Source of the DNA: Chloroflexota bacterium
GTDB taxonomy: Bacteria > Chloroflexota > Anaerolineae > Caldilineales > Caldilineaceae
Reading direction: 5' to 3'
NCBI GenBank assembly: GCA_024277175.1
Contig: JAJRVT010000344.1
Coordinates: 1-33,247, forward strand
DNA: 33,247 bases
This document shows positions 16,509 through 26,475 of the stretch, one piece after another. Below the pieces are notes generated by a model. It was not told the origin of the DNA, made no database searches, and saw only the letters and a program-made list of their open reading frames with translations. Position 1 is the first letter of the stretch; every line of letters begins with the position of its first letter. The translations under genes were made by a program, and so were the position numbers.

Positions 16509-16537
16509 TTGACTCGCCCCTCCCTCTGTGTTACACT
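16509..16537 (+). promoter_or_regulatory. Sigma70-like promoter for the small gene and ftsH
   Basis: The -35 TTGACT (16509-16514), a 17-bp spacer and the -10 TACACT (16532-16537) lie in an otherwise gene-free stretch. The first ATG of the small gene is at 16546, very close to the predicted transcription start, so a very short leader is implied. Confidence 0.55.
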
Positions 16538-16545
16538 GTGAAAAG

Positions 16546-16741
16546 ATGCACCATCCAGATTTCTCCCCTGATAAATGGAGAGAAATGGGCGACCAAAAAG
16601 CGTTCGCCCGGATGATGGAAAGCGTCATCCGTATCAAAAAAACAGACGGATGGCGAAATAGTCACCACGAGCGGTTACACGCTACATGCGGATAAAATGA
16701 GTGGCGAAATTTCGTGTACCCAGTGGTTTGTCTTTGAATAG
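16546..16741 (+). pseudogene. Small gene with apparent frameshift at an A7 run, just upstream of ftsH
   Basis: ATG 16546 opens a frame reading MHHPDFSPDKWREMGDQKAF, then ARMMESVIRIKK, reaching an A7 run at about 16640-16646. The unshifted frame stops at TAA 16693-16695. Removing one A joins it to a protein-like text: QTDGEIVTTSGYTLHADKMS, then GEISCTQWFVFE, ending TAG 16739-16741. The joined product would be 64 residues and ends 15 nt before ftsH. Possible causes are a homopolymer sequencing error, a true pseudogene or slippage at A7. I do not recognise the family. Both halves have regular codon texture, which supports a real gene. Confidence 0.5.
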
Positions 16742-16756
16742 GGTCTGGATACTTAT

Positions 16757-18712
<1,956 letters not shown>

Positions 18713-18718
18713 ATGAAG

Positions 18719-18748
18719 AGTGAAACGTGAAACGTGAAGGCGTGAAGC
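18719..18748. repeat. GTGAAAC direct repeats
   Basis: AGTGAAACGTGAAACGTGAAGGCGTGAAGC directly follows the ftsH stop. The same word (GAAACGTGAAG) recurs in the inverted repeat at 22471-22543. Confidence 0.55.
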
Positions 18749-19554
18749 GAAAAAATGGCGAGGCCCCGCAGCAGTCAGGCGGGGCTTTTCGCGCGCCGCG
18801 CACACTGGAGCCGCCTGCCATCATAGAACGAGTTCGGCGACGACGCACGACGTTCCCGCCGGAAGCCAAAAACGACAGCTTGCGCACCTTGCTCTACAAC
18901 GCTTATCGCCACGAGTTCAGCGGCGCGCCCCTCACCCGCTGGCTGATCATCGGGCTGATTGCGTTGGCCATCTTTTGGATGACGGGGCTACCGCCTGGCC
19001 GCTGGTGGGTTGGCGGCGCGGCCCTACTGCTCGCCCTGATCCTGATCGTCACCATCGTGATCACGCGCCGGCGAGACTTCGTGCGCTTCGAGGAGAGCTC
19101 GCCGCCTGTGGTCGCGGCGGCCCAACTGGATCCGGCCGATAAGATCCCAGTCAACGTCACCGGCTACTTCTCCGTGGAAGGACAGTACGCCCGCTACACC
19201 TGGCTTCCCGGCTTCTACCGCACTTTCGCCACCCGGGAGCACGCGCTCCTCTGCCTGGTGCGGAACCGACGATTTCTGCGCATCGGACGCTGGCCGGGGT
19301 ATCAAACCGGAATGTGGTACGTCTTCTTCACGCCGGAGATGATGCGGCGCATACGCTATGGACGCCTGCATTTCGGCCGTAAGGCCGCGCCAGCCATCGC
19401 CGTGGACTATGAATTCGTCATCCCCAAGTCAGGCCGTTTCCAACGCGACCAGCAGGTGGAAGAAACCGTCTATATCGCCTGCCAGAATGAGGAGGACGCC
19501 CGGCGCATCTGGGCGGATTTAATTGTAGAAGAAATTGGGGAGATTAGAGACTGA
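18727..19554 (+). CDS. Two-TM membrane protein of unknown function
   Basis: Up to 275 residues. Two adjacent transmembrane helices ([17 protein letters not shown] and [20 protein letters not shown]) are followed by a cytoplasmic-type domain ([16 protein letters not shown]..., [37 protein letters not shown]...). A stress- or PH-like beta domain is possible but not proven. The start is doubtful: ATG 18727 lies in GTGAAAC repeats and before a terminator-like hairpin (18747-18792) that would fall inside the gene. No later in-frame ATG precedes the helices; TTG 18880 is one alternative. The C-terminus (EEIGEIRD) is encoded within another inverted repeat. Confidence 0.75.
   Translation: MKREGVKRKNGEAPQQSGGAFRAPRTLEPPAIIERVRRRRTTFPPEAKNDSLRTLLYNAYRHEFSGAPLTRWLIIGLIALAIFWMTGLPPGRWWVGGAALLLALILIVTIVITRRRDFVRFEESSPPVVAAAQLDPADKIPVNVTGYFSVEGQYARYTWLPGFYRTFATREHALLCLVRNRRFLRIGRWPGYQTGMWYVFFTPEMMRRIRYGRLHFGRKAAPAIAVDYEFVIPKSGRFQRDQQVEETVYIACQNEEDARRIWADLIVEEIGEIRD
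18747..18792 (+). terminator. Rho-independent terminator after ftsH
   Basis: The stem GCCCCGC (18763-18769) / GCGGGGC (18779-18785), with a 9-nt loop, is followed by TTTTCGC. GCGAAAA at 18747-18753 can pair with TTTTCGC at 18786-18792, which gives a bidirectional character. It is 50 nt beyond the ftsH stop. Confidence 0.65.
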
Positions 19555-19591
19555 GGAAATTATCCGGACAATCTCCTCAATCTCTAATCTC
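19540..19591. repeat. Inverted repeat spanning a stop codon
   Basis: GAGATTAGAGACTGAGGA (19540-19557) pairs with TCCTCAATCTCTAATCTC (19574-19591) over 18 bp with one mismatch and a 16-nt loop. The TGA stop of the upstream gene (19552-19554) lies inside the left arm. It may terminate transcription or protect the 3' end; there is no U-run typical of an intrinsic terminator. Confidence 0.7.
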
Positions 19592-19625
19592 TTTCTCACC
19601 CTCACCCAGAAAACGGAGTCCAACC

Positions 19626-20099
19626 ATGTCCAAACCCACCCGCCCATCCTGGGACGACTATTTCATGGAAATCGCCTTCACCGTGGCCCAGCGCAGCACC
19701 TGCGATCGCGCGCATGTGGGGGCGGTGCTGGTGCGGGATCGACGCATCCTCGCCACAGGCTACAACGGCGCGCCGGCCGGCCTGCCCCACTGTGATGACG
19801 TAGGGCATCTGATGGTGGACGGCCACTGCGTGCGCACCCTCCACGCCGAGCAGAACGCCATCATCCAGGGCGCGCTCCACGGCGTGAGCACCCAGGGGGC
19901 CACAGCCTACGTGACCCACCAGCCCTGCCTGACCTGCGCCAAAATGCTCATCAACGCCGGCATCCGGCGGGTGGTCTACGCCGGCGACTATCCCGACGAG
20001 TACAGCCGGCTCTTTCTGGAGGAAGCGGGCGTGGCGCTGGTGCGCGTCACCCGCCCGCATGAGGTGGATACGGTGTACACTGGGGCGACAGAGGCATGA
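19626..20099 (+). CDS. dCMP deaminase-type cytidine/deoxycytidylate deaminase
   Basis: A 157-residue zinc deaminase starting at ATG 19626 with GGAG upstream. The catalytic zinc site is complete: THxE-type HAEQN (His73, Glu75) and PCLTC (Cys101, Cys104). An additional [33 protein letters not shown] segment is typical of the dCMP deaminase/ComEB group. Expected reaction: dCMP to dUMP, feeding dTMP synthesis. Its last codons overlap the GH1 gene (ATGA at 20096-20099), an unexpected pairing of nucleotide and sugar metabolism. Confidence 0.93.
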   Translation: MSKPTRPSWDDYFMEIAFTVAQRSTCDRAHVGAVLVRDRRILATGYNGAPAGLPHCDDVGHLMVDGHCVRTLHAEQNAIIQGALHGVSTQGATAYVTHQPCLTCAKMLINAGIRRVVYAGDYPDEYSRLFLEEAGVALVRVTRPHEVDTVYTGATEA

Positions 20100-21424
20100 A
20101 CCGGCTCACTTTCCCAGACGGCTTTCTCTGGGGCACAGCCTCATCCGCCTACCAGACCGAAGGCGACAACGCCAACAGCCAGTGGTGGGAATTCGAGCGC
20201 CAGCGGGGCGCGATCTGGCACGGGGATCGCAGTGGCCTGGCCTGTGACTGGTGGCGCAACGCCGAGCAGGACTTCGATCGCATCCAGGCCCTGGGCCTCA
20301 GCAGCCACCGGCTGAGCGTGGAATGGAGCCGCATCGAACCGCGGCCGGGCGAGTTCGACCACGCCGCGCTGGACCGCTATCGGGCCATGCTCGGCGGTCT
20401 GCGCGACCGCGGGATCAAGCCCATGGTCGCCTTCCACCACTTCAGCGATCCGCGCTGGTTCGCACGCCGGGGCGGCTGGGAGAGCCCGGACGCGCCCACC
20501 CGCTTCCAATACTTCGTGCGCACCACAGCCAACGCGCTCAGGGACCTCTGCGACTTCTGGCTCACCTTCAACGAACCCCTCATCGGCCTGGGCCAGAGCT
20601 ACTTTCAAGGCAAGTGGCCGCCGCAGAAACGGGACCCCGTCGCGGCCATCAAGGTCTTCCGCCACATGCTGCTGGCCCACGCGCGCGCTTATCGGGCTTT
20701 GCACGTGGTCCAGTCTAACGCTTATGTTGGCTATGCGAAGGCGGTGCGCCTTTTCAAGGGTGTTCGCCCCCAGAGCCAGCCCGATCGCTACGCCGCCGGC
20801 CTCAAGCGCTACCTCTTCGAGCACATCTGGTTCACGGCCACGGTGGACGGCAGAATCCGGCCGCCGGTGGGCGTGGGCGACTACAATCACGAGTTAGCCG
20901 ACAGCTTCGACTTCATCGGCGTCAACTATTATAGCCGGGACCTGGTGCGCTTTTCGCCCAATCCGCTGAGTCTCTTCGGCACAGAGGAGTACGCGGCCTA
21001 CGGCGAATTCTCGGACGCGGGGCCGGACGGACCGTACAGCGAGTACCACCCGAAGGGCCTTTACCAGATTTGCAAGGAGTTGGAGGTTTTCGGCAAGCCC
21101 ATCTACATCACCGAAAATGGCCTGCCCGACGCCGATGACGACCAACGCCCGCGCTGGATCTTGGGCCACTTGCACCAGCTACATCGGGCCATCGTGGCAG
21201 GCTGCGACGTGCGCGGCTACTATCACTGGACGTTGGTGGATAACTTCGAGTGGACAGAGGGGTGGACGCCCCGCTTCGGCCTGATCGAAATGAATCATGC
21301 GACTCAGGCCCGGCGTCCACGGCCCAGCGCGGCCATGTATGGGGAGATCGCACGCACGGATGCTATCACCCCATCGCTGGTGGAACGCTACGCGCCGGAG
21401 ATGCGGGCGATCATCTTTGAATGA
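20096..21424 (+). CDS. GH1 family beta-glycosidase
   Basis: A 442-residue glycoside hydrolase family 1 enzyme with no signal peptide, so it is cytoplasmic. N-terminal [29 protein letters not shown] is the family signature. The acid/base Glu160 is in LTFNEPLIG and the nucleophile Glu340 in [28 protein letters not shown] and [19 protein letters not shown] complete the barrel motifs. It probably acts on beta-glucosides or beta-galactosides. It is translationally coupled to the deaminase by a 4-nt overlap. Confidence 0.96.
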   Translation: MNRLTFPDGFLWGTASSAYQTEGDNANSQWWEFERQRGAIWHGDRSGLACDWWRNAEQDFDRIQALGLSSHRLSVEWSRIEPRPGEFDHAALDRYRAMLGGLRDRGIKPMVAFHHFSDPRWFARRGGWESPDAPTRFQYFVRTTANALRDLCDFWLTFNEPLIGLGQSYFQGKWPPQKRDPVAAIKVFRHMLLAHARAYRALHVVQSNAYVGYAKAVRLFKGVRPQSQPDRYAAGLKRYLFEHIWFTATVDGRIRPPVGVGDYNHELADSFDFIGVNYYSRDLVRFSPNPLSLFGTEEYAAYGEFSDAGPDGPYSEYHPKGLYQICKELEVFGKPIYITENGLPDADDDQRPRWILGHLHQLHRAIVAGCDVRGYYHWTLVDNFEWTEGWTPRFGLIEMNHATQARRPRPSAAMYGEIARTDAITPSLVERYAPEMRAIIFE

Positions 21425-21477
21425 TAGATAGCGGATTCGATGGTGATCCGCCCAATCGGCCCAATCCGCAGTCTATA
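21424..21477. repeat. Palindromic repeat family A, copy 4 (short)
   Basis: GATAGATAGCGGATTCGATG at the left, CGCCCAATCGGCCCAATCCG then CAGTCTATA at the right. It lies between the convergent GH1 and epimerase genes and contains the stop codon of the latter (21473-21475, minus strand). It is degenerate compared with copies 2 and 3. Confidence 0.6.
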
Positions 21478-22453
21478 TATTCCCGTCCGCCATCCAACTC
21501 CGGGCAGGCTTCAACCCGGAGAAACGCTGGATGATCTCCCCCAGCCCGGCTTCAAGCGTCACCCGCGGTCGCCAGCCGTAGCGCTGAAAACGGTCAGTGG
21601 AGGCGCCAAACGAATAGTGGGTGCGGATGTCCTGCTCCGAATAGCGGACGCCAATGCCGGGCCTCAGGGCTTCGATAACGCGCACCAGCTCCAGAATCGA
21701 GACGTTATCCCCAGTGACATTGAAAAGATGCGCATCCTCATGGTCGGCCGGCCTTTGCAGCGCGTGCAGCAGCGCCGCGCTGGCGTCACGCACATGCAGG
21801 AAAGGCCGCTTCTGACGCCCGTCGCCATAAACTGTCAGGGGACGTTGCACGCCCGCCAGGTAGGCGAGCCGGTTAGCGACAGCGTCGAAACGCATCACCG
21901 GAGCCATGCCATAGATCATGCCCAGCCGCAGCACAGTCGTCCGCAAGCCGCGCGCGTGGGCCTTGAGCGCATACGCCTCCGCGGCATGCTTGGACTGGGC
22001 GTAGGGGCCCTGGGGACGGCAGACGTCAGTCTCGCTGTAGGGGCCGCCCGGACCATAGACCGCGATGCTGCTGGTGAAGATCAAGTGATCTACGCCGGCG
22101 TTGAGCGCGGCTTCCACCAGGTGGGCGGTCCCCCATTGGTTGACCTGTGAAAGCCAAATCGGGTCATCAAAGTTCATGGGGGAGCGGACAATGGCAGCCA
22201 GATGGATGACGATATCCGCGTCCTGCAGCGCCAGCCGCAACACGGCCGGATCCATGATGTCGCCCTCGATGTACTCATAATCACCCTTGGCCGGCAACCC
22301 CATCAGAGCGCGCACCTGTCCGCCATAGAGATTGTCCATAATGCGAATACGCGGCGCTTCTCCATCGATCCGGGTGGCCAGATCGCGGATAAGTTGCGAA
22401 CCCAGATAACCGCACCCTCCGGTGACAACGATTGTTTTACCCGTTACATCCAT
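21473..22453 (-). CDS. NAD-dependent epimerase/dehydratase (sugar-nucleotide type)
   Basis: A 326-residue extended SDR. ATG 22453 is preceded by AAAGGA; the extra upstream open frame overlaps the cysH end and is rejected. The NAD motif is TGGCGYLG (start of VVTGGCGYLGSQLI), then DIVIHLAAIV, Ser in IFTSSIAVYGPGG, and Tyr-x3-Lys in GPYAQSKHAAEAYAL. This is the WcaG/GalE-like cluster that works on UDP-, GDP- or dTDP-sugars; the exact sugar is not determinable. It follows cysH on the same strand, separated by an inverted repeat, so co-transcription is possible but a break is also plausible. Confidence 0.9.
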   Translation of the reverse strand: MDVTGKTIVVTGGCGYLGSQLIRDLATRIDGEAPRIRIMDNLYGGQVRALMGLPAKGDYEYIEGDIMDPAVLRLALQDADIVIHLAAIVRSPMNFDDPIWLSQVNQWGTAHLVEAALNAGVDHLIFTSSIAVYGPGGPYSETDVCRPQGPYAQSKHAAEAYALKAHARGLRTTVLRLGMIYGMAPVMRFDAVANRLAYLAGVQRPLTVYGDGRQKRPFLHVRDASAALLHALQRPADHEDAHLFNVTGDNVSILELVRVIEALRPGIGVRYSEQDIRTHYSFGASTDRFQRYGWRPRVTLEAGLGEIIQRFSGLKPARSWMADGNI

Positions 22454-22470
22454 GGTCTGAATCCTTTTTG

Positions 22471-22543
22471 TGAGGGCATGAAACGTGAAGCCGCTGCGAA
22501 CAACTTGGCGTCGCGCCATCACGCTTTACGTTTCACGCCCTCA
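22471..22543. repeat. Inverted repeat with GAAACGTGAAG words
   Basis: TGAGGGCATGAAACGTGAAG (22471-22490) pairs with CTTTACGTTTCACGCCCTCA (22524-22543) over 20 bp with two mismatches and a 33-nt loop. The right arm codes for the last cysH residues (EDEGVKRK). It lies between cysH and the epimerase gene and shares words with the repeats after ftsH. Confidence 0.7.
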
Positions 22544-23223
22544 TCCTCAACATGTAACCCACACTCCGTCTTATCCTGTCCCGCCCAGCGGCCTGCCCGG
22601 TAGTCCTCGCCAGCAACGACCGGGCGCGTGCAGGGCGCACAGCCAATGCTCATGTAGCCCTGCTGGAGGAGCGGATGGACAGGCAGATCGTGCTTATTGA
22701 TATAGCGCCAGACATCCCGATCCGCCCATGTGGCCATGGGGCAAATCTTATATCTTCCGTCCCGCTCCATGGAGATGATCGGCGTATTATGGCGCGCTTC
22801 GGTCTGATCGCGGCGAATGCCGGTCACCCAGGCGCGCAGCCCGGCTTTGGCGCGTTGCAACGGTTCGACTTTATTGATGTAGCAGCAAAGATCCGGATCG
22901 GTGCGGTGCAGGTCCTTGTATCGCCGCCGCGCGTCATCGTCTGGCGCCGTAGCGCTGAGATTTCGAACGCGTATCCCCAGGGTAAGAATCAACTGATCGC
23001 GAAAAGCCAAGGTCTCCGGAAAATGAAACCCGGTGTCGAGAAAGAGCACTGGCATCGCCGGCGTGTATCGCCCGATCATATGCAGCAAGGGAACGCTCTG
23101 GCTCTGAAAGGACGATGTCGCCGCAACCAGCGGGGCAAACGTCTCCCACGCCCAGATGAGAATTTCCTGCGGCGACGCCGATTCAAAGACCCGGTTAAAA
23201 TGTTCGATGTCGATGTCAGCCAT
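22519..23223 (-). CDS. cysH: CysH-type reductase, Fe-S (APS reductase) class
   Basis: A 234-residue assimilatory sulfate-reduction enzyme. ATG 23223 is chosen because the longer TTG 23307 frame overlaps the predicted -10 box. VPLLHMIGRYTPAMPVLFLDTGFHFPETLAF is the PAPS/APS-binding fold. It has CC (residues 113-114), CAPC (195-198) and the catalytic ECGLH (220-224). The CC...CxxC pattern is the [4Fe-4S] ligand set of adenylylsulfate (APS) reductases, so APS rather than PAPS is the likely substrate. No sulfurylase or sulfite reductase genes are in the window. The last residues fall in an inverted repeat. Confidence 0.93.
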   Translation of the reverse strand: MADIDIEHFNRVFESASPQEILIWAWETFAPLVAATSSFQSQSVPLLHMIGRYTPAMPVLFLDTGFHFPETLAFRDQLILTLGIRVRNLSATAPDDDARRRYKDLHRTDPDLCCYINKVEPLQRAKAGLRAWVTGIRRDQTEARHNTPIISMERDGRYKICPMATWADRDVWRYINKHDLPVHPLLQQGYMSIGCAPCTRPVVAGEDYRAGRWAGQDKTECGLHVEDEGVKRKA

Positions 23224-23306
23224 CCACCCAGTCACCAAGTTCGATATCAATGCCCGCGGTTCAGACAATTCAGTAGGATTCGCAAACCAGCCGGATCGCT
23301 CTTTCA

Positions 23307-23335
23307 ATTATACTCTCAGGGTGGCGGTCACCCAA
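23307..23335 (-). promoter_or_regulatory. Promoter for cysH
   Basis: On the minus strand, TTGGGT (23330-23335) and a perfect TATAAT (23307-23312) are separated by 17 bp. It lies about 85 nt before ATG 23223 and overlaps the alternative TTG start at 23307, which argues against that start. Confidence 0.6.
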
Positions 23336-23360
23336 TTCTCCTGTGCTCAAAAGGCGAAAT

Positions 23361-23410
23361 TTGACACCCTTGAAGAGCCATGGTAGCATAGTTATAGTGA
23401 TTAATTTCAC
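23361..23410 (+). promoter_or_regulatory. Promoter with Crp-like palindrome upstream of the cytochrome operon
   Basis: TTGACA (23361-23366), a 17-bp spacer and TAGCAT (23384-23389) form a sigma70-like promoter. GTGA-TTAATT-TCAC follows at 23397-23410, a palindrome close to the Crp consensus GTGA-N6-TCAC. It would lie at about +1 to +15 and could repress this promoter, or activate a second one with TATAAC at 23444-23449. Confidence 0.5.
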
Positions 23411-23488
23411 GAACAGCGCACCTCTCTACAAGACCGACAACAATATAACTATCAACACTCACGACCATGGTAAGGCAGGGATATTACT

Positions 23489-24097
23489 GTGCAGATACCG
23501 CGCGCGTTTTGGATCATACTCATCATCATTGGAGTCGTCGTCGCAGCTTTCATCCTTCCTTTTGCGTCCTGGCTCATCGCTGACGAAGGCATGGCGGCCA
23601 CCTCCGGATCTGAGTTCTGTGTAGGCTGCCATTCCATGGAACCTATGGAGAACGCCTATCTAAAAAATGTTCATGGCGGGGCCGGCCCCTACGGCGTACA
23701 AGCTCAGTGCGTGGACTGTCACCTGGATCACTCCAGTTCAATCGCCTATTTCTTCGATAAAATCAGAACGGGAACCCACGATATCTGGGTCGAATACACC
23801 CAGGACACCCACGCCATCGACTGGGAGGCGAAACGCGAGGAACGCGAGTCCTTCACCTATGACAGCGGCTGCAAGCACTGTCACGTCAAACTAAAGGAAG
23901 CGACCATGGCCAGCCCGGACGCTTTCATCGCCCACAAGGCCTATTACCTGGGCGAAACAAAGGATACATGCGTTTCCTGCCATCCAAACGTAGGGCACAC
24001 CGATCTGGAGGAAGAGCTGATCAAGCACGCTGAAAGATATCAGCAAAAGCAGTTGAAAGAGCAGCAACAGAAAGAAAACCCCTCGTCCGGTTCGTGA
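23489..24097 (+). CDS. NapC/NirT (NrfH)-type tetraheme cytochrome c
   Basis: A 202-residue membrane-anchored quinol dehydrogenase-type cytochrome starting at GTG 23489. One N-terminal helix (FWIILIIIGVVVAAFILPFASWLI) is followed by four CxxCH heme sites at residues 44-48, 74-78, 128-132 and 161-165. CHSMEPM after the first heme and the spacing match the NapC/NrfH family, which passes electrons from menaquinol to periplasmic multiheme reductases. The next gene, an octaheme protein 84 nt downstream, is the natural partner. In Epsilonproteobacteria the corresponding pair is HaoC-HaoA. The C-terminus is Lys/Gln-rich. Confidence 0.95.
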   Translation: MQIPRAFWIILIIIGVVVAAFILPFASWLIADEGMAATSGSEFCVGCHSMEPMENAYLKNVHGGAGPYGVQAQCVDCHLDHSSSIAYFFDKIRTGTHDIWVEYTQDTHAIDWEAKREERESFTYDSGCKHCHVKLKEATMASPDAFIAHKAYYLGETKDTCVSCHPNVGHTDLEEELIKHAERYQQKQLKEQQQKENPSSGS

Positions 24098-24181
24098 TCC
24101 AGTCTCGTCACTAATTTGGACGGTCAAATAACAGCGCAAACAATAACGCGACCCAGTCGCACACAGGTAAAAGGAGGAGTT

Positions 24182-25588
24182 GTGAAACGTATTGCGTGGG
24201 TGATTGTTGTAGTCATCATATTCGCCCTTGTTCTGATGTTGGCGGGCTGCACCGTTTCCGCGCCAGGAACGCAGGCGACAGCCCAAACAACGGAGAGCAG
24301 CCAGACGGAGAGCGGTGATAGCAGCGCAACGCCCGAAGCTGAACCAAACATAGGGGACATGAGCACCATCAACACCATGGTGATCGATCGGGGCATCACC
24401 GAGTTGGGACGCACCTGTATTGATTGCCACAAAGATGAAACCCCGGGCATTATCAACGATTGGAAACTGAGCCGACATGGACATGTGGGCGTCAGTTGTC
24501 TGGACTGCCATGAGACGGATAAAAATTCGCCGACGGCCACCCAGCACGAGTCTCTGGAGGGCACCGACACCTACATCTCGGTTCTGGTGCCGCCCAGCAC
24601 CTGCTCACGTTGCCATCCGGCCGAAGCCGAGCAGTTCAACGAAAGCGGCCACTTCCGGGCCTATCGTCAGATCATCCCCAAGGACAGTCTCCACGCGCTG
24701 GTCTTTAAGCATGAGGGACAGGAGAACTCCGAGTTCGGCAATGCGACCAACGAGACCGGTTGCATGCAGTGCCACGGCACAGAGATCCAGTTGGACGAGG
24801 ATAACCGCCCCACATCCAGCACATGGCCTAACTCCGGCATTGGCAATATCTATCCTGATGGCAGCACGGGCAGTTGCTCCACCTGTCACACCCGCCACCG
24901 CTTTGACATTGGCGAATCTCGCAAGCCTGCGGCCTGCGCCTCATGCCATCTCGGCCCGGATCATCCGGACATCGAGATCTACAACAACAGCAAACACGGG
25001 CAGATCTACAACGCCGAGGCGGATGAGTGGAATTGGGACAGCGCACCGGATGCGTGGGAGCCGGGCGACTATCGCGCCCCCACCTGCGCCACCTGTCATA
25101 TGAGCGGCATCGGCGAACTTAAGACGACTCACAACGTCAGCGAGCGGCTCTACTGGAACCTCTGGGCCAAACGTTCCGAGGTCCGCAACTCGCCCGATCC
25201 GATGAGCCCGCTCACGGGGGACGGTCCCGCGGGCCGCGAGAAGATGAAACAGGTCTGTAGCTCCTGTCACAGCGAACTGCATACCGACAGTTTCTTCGAG
25301 CAGGGTGACCGGGCGGTGCAACTCTATAACGTCGCCTACTACGACCCGGCCCTCGAAATGCTGAACGATCTGAAGGAGAAGGGACTGCTCAAGGAAAATC
25401 CGTGGTCGGATGAATTCCAGATCCTCTATTACTATCTCTGGCACCATCAGGGCCGCCGGGCCCGTCAGGGGGCCATGATGGGCGGCCCGGACTACGCCCA
25501 CTGGCATGGGTTCTTCGAATTGCAGCAGGACCTATACAAGATGAAGGATATCTATCAGAAGCGCATCGAGACTGGTGAGATCGAGTAG
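24182..25588 (+). CDS. Octaheme HAO-like cytochrome c lipoprotein
   Basis: A 468-residue protein starting at GTG 24182 behind AAAGGAGGAG (24169-24178). The signal segment ends in lipobox LAGC (Cys23), then a T/S/Q/E-rich linker. Eight CxxCH sites are visible at residues 79-83, 106-110, 141-145, 194-198, 232-236, 252-256, 302-306 and 359-363. The tail HHQGRRARQGAMMGGPDYAHWHGF is typical of the hydroxylamine oxidoreductase (HAO)-like octahemes. Paired with a NapC/NrfH cytochrome, it most likely acts reductively on nitrite or hydroxylamine, as proposed for HaoCA. Whether it has the active-site tyrosine cross-link of true HAO needs an alignment. Terminators follow. Confidence 0.93.
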   Translation: MKRIAWVIVVVIIFALVLMLAGCTVSAPGTQATAQTTESSQTESGDSSATPEAEPNIGDMSTINTMVIDRGITELGRTCIDCHKDETPGIINDWKLSRHGHVGVSCLDCHETDKNSPTATQHESLEGTDTYISVLVPPSTCSRCHPAEAEQFNESGHFRAYRQIIPKDSLHALVFKHEGQENSEFGNATNETGCMQCHGTEIQLDEDNRPTSSTWPNSGIGNIYPDGSTGSCSTCHTRHRFDIGESRKPAACASCHLGPDHPDIEIYNNSKHGQIYNAEADEWNWDSAPDAWEPGDYRAPTCATCHMSGIGELKTTHNVSERLYWNLWAKRSEVRNSPDPMSPLTGDGPAGREKMKQVCSSCHSELHTDSFFEQGDRAVQLYNVAYYDPALEMLNDLKEKGLLKENPWSDEFQILYYYLWHHQGRRARQGAMMGGPDYAHWHGFFELQQDLYKMKDIYQKRIETGEIE

Positions 25589-25608
25589 AACGTGGTGGGT
25601 GACGCGTT

Positions 25609-25651
25609 GATTGGCTGATCATGGACGATTTTCGCCCTCGATCAGCCAATC
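25609..25651. terminator. First hairpin after the cytochrome operon
   Basis: GATTGGCTGATC (25609-25620) pairs perfectly with GATCAGCCAATC (25640-25651) over 12 bp with a 19-nt loop. An A-run, not a T-run, follows on the plus strand, so its role may be mRNA protection rather than termination. It is adjacent to a strong terminator. Confidence 0.6.
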
Positions 25652-25652
25652 G

Positions 25653-25698
25653 AAAAAACCTCCGGGCATTGGACCTTGACCGATCCCGGAGGTTTTTT
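25653..25698. terminator. Bidirectional rho-independent terminator
   Basis: AAAAAACCTCCGGG (25653-25666) pairs exactly with CCCGGAGGTTTTTT (25685-25698) over 14 bp, with an 18-nt loop. The T-run on either strand suits the convergent cytochrome and DUF2807-like genes; it touches the stop of the latter. Confidence 0.88.
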
Positions 25699-26440
25699 AT
25701 TCCCCCAGCCACTCCAGTTCGCCTTCGCCCTCAATGCGTTGGGTGACGATAGGATCGCCGTAGTAGCCCACCCGGCCAATGCCCAAAATCTCCACATCCA
25801 ACGCATCGGAGACCCGCAGGACGGCCGCGCCGTCTCCAGACAGTTGCACGCGTGCGGTCTCACTTTCCAGGCGACCGGCCTCATAGTCACCCTCGCCGGC
25901 GATGGAGACAGCCTGGTCAGCAGCGGCGCCAGCCATCATCGCTGTTGCGCCATCGGCCAACATGACCGCCAATTGGCGGGTGGAAAGGTTGTCGAACGCA
26001 ACGGAGCCCATCTCCCCCGTCAAAGAGAGTTCGAGCGCAGCCACGTCCAAGCCATCAGCGACGACCTCGCCCGCCCCCGTCAGGGTCAGCGCGCGCAGGT
26101 TGCGGACAGTGACGTCATAGCGGATGGCGTCGCCGGCAGGCGCCAGCAGGCCCGGCCAGGGCCAGCGGGGCTCGATGCGCAGGGTCTTATCGCGGACGAG
26201 GACGTTCAGCTTGCGCCGCTCCCGCTCAGGGGCCTCGATGACGATGACGGAGCGCTCGCCCTGGGTGATGCGCACGCTTCCCCCCGCGGCCAGTTCGATG
26301 CGGTCGAAATCGCCCAGGGTTGCCAGTTCCGCGGGGGTGACAGGACGAAACGCGCCCAACATCGCGGCCACAGCGAGGAAAATCGCCGCCGTCGTCATCA
26401 ACAACGCCACTGTCAGCGTCACCACCCCCCGGCTATACAT
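25697..26440 (-). CDS. DUF2807-like (head GIN domain) membrane-anchored protein
   Basis: A 247-residue protein with one N-terminal helix (VVTLTVALLMTTAAIFLAVAAMLGAF). The rest is a right-handed beta-solenoid-like domain: FDRIELAAGGSVRITQGERSVIVIEAPE, LRALTLTGAGEVVADGLDVAALELSLTGEMGSV, SIAGEGDYEAGRL and VQLSGDGAAVLRVSDALDVEILGIGRVGYYGDP. These repeated G-x-G and L-x-L strands are typical of the DUF2807/putative auto-transporter adhesin head GIN domain. The function is unknown in most members. ATG 26440 has GAGGG upstream. Probably extracytoplasmic. Confidence 0.85.
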   Translation of the reverse strand: MYSRGVVTLTVALLMTTAAIFLAVAAMLGAFRPVTPAELATLGDFDRIELAAGGSVRITQGERSVIVIEAPERERRKLNVLVRDKTLRIEPRWPWPGLLAPAGDAIRYDVTVRNLRALTLTGAGEVVADGLDVAALELSLTGEMGSVAFDNLSTRQLAVMLADGATAMMAGAAADQAVSIAGEGDYEAGRLESETARVQLSGDGAAVLRVSDALDVEILGIGRVGYYGDPIVTQRIEGEGELEWLGE

Positions 26441-26475
26441 GCACCCTCGCTTCCATCTTCCAGCCTGCCGTCCCC

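Noticed and set aside
23224-23307. N-terminal extension of CysH from TTG 23307
   Set aside because: The start overlaps a perfect -10 box and the extra residues do not fit the family's N-terminus.
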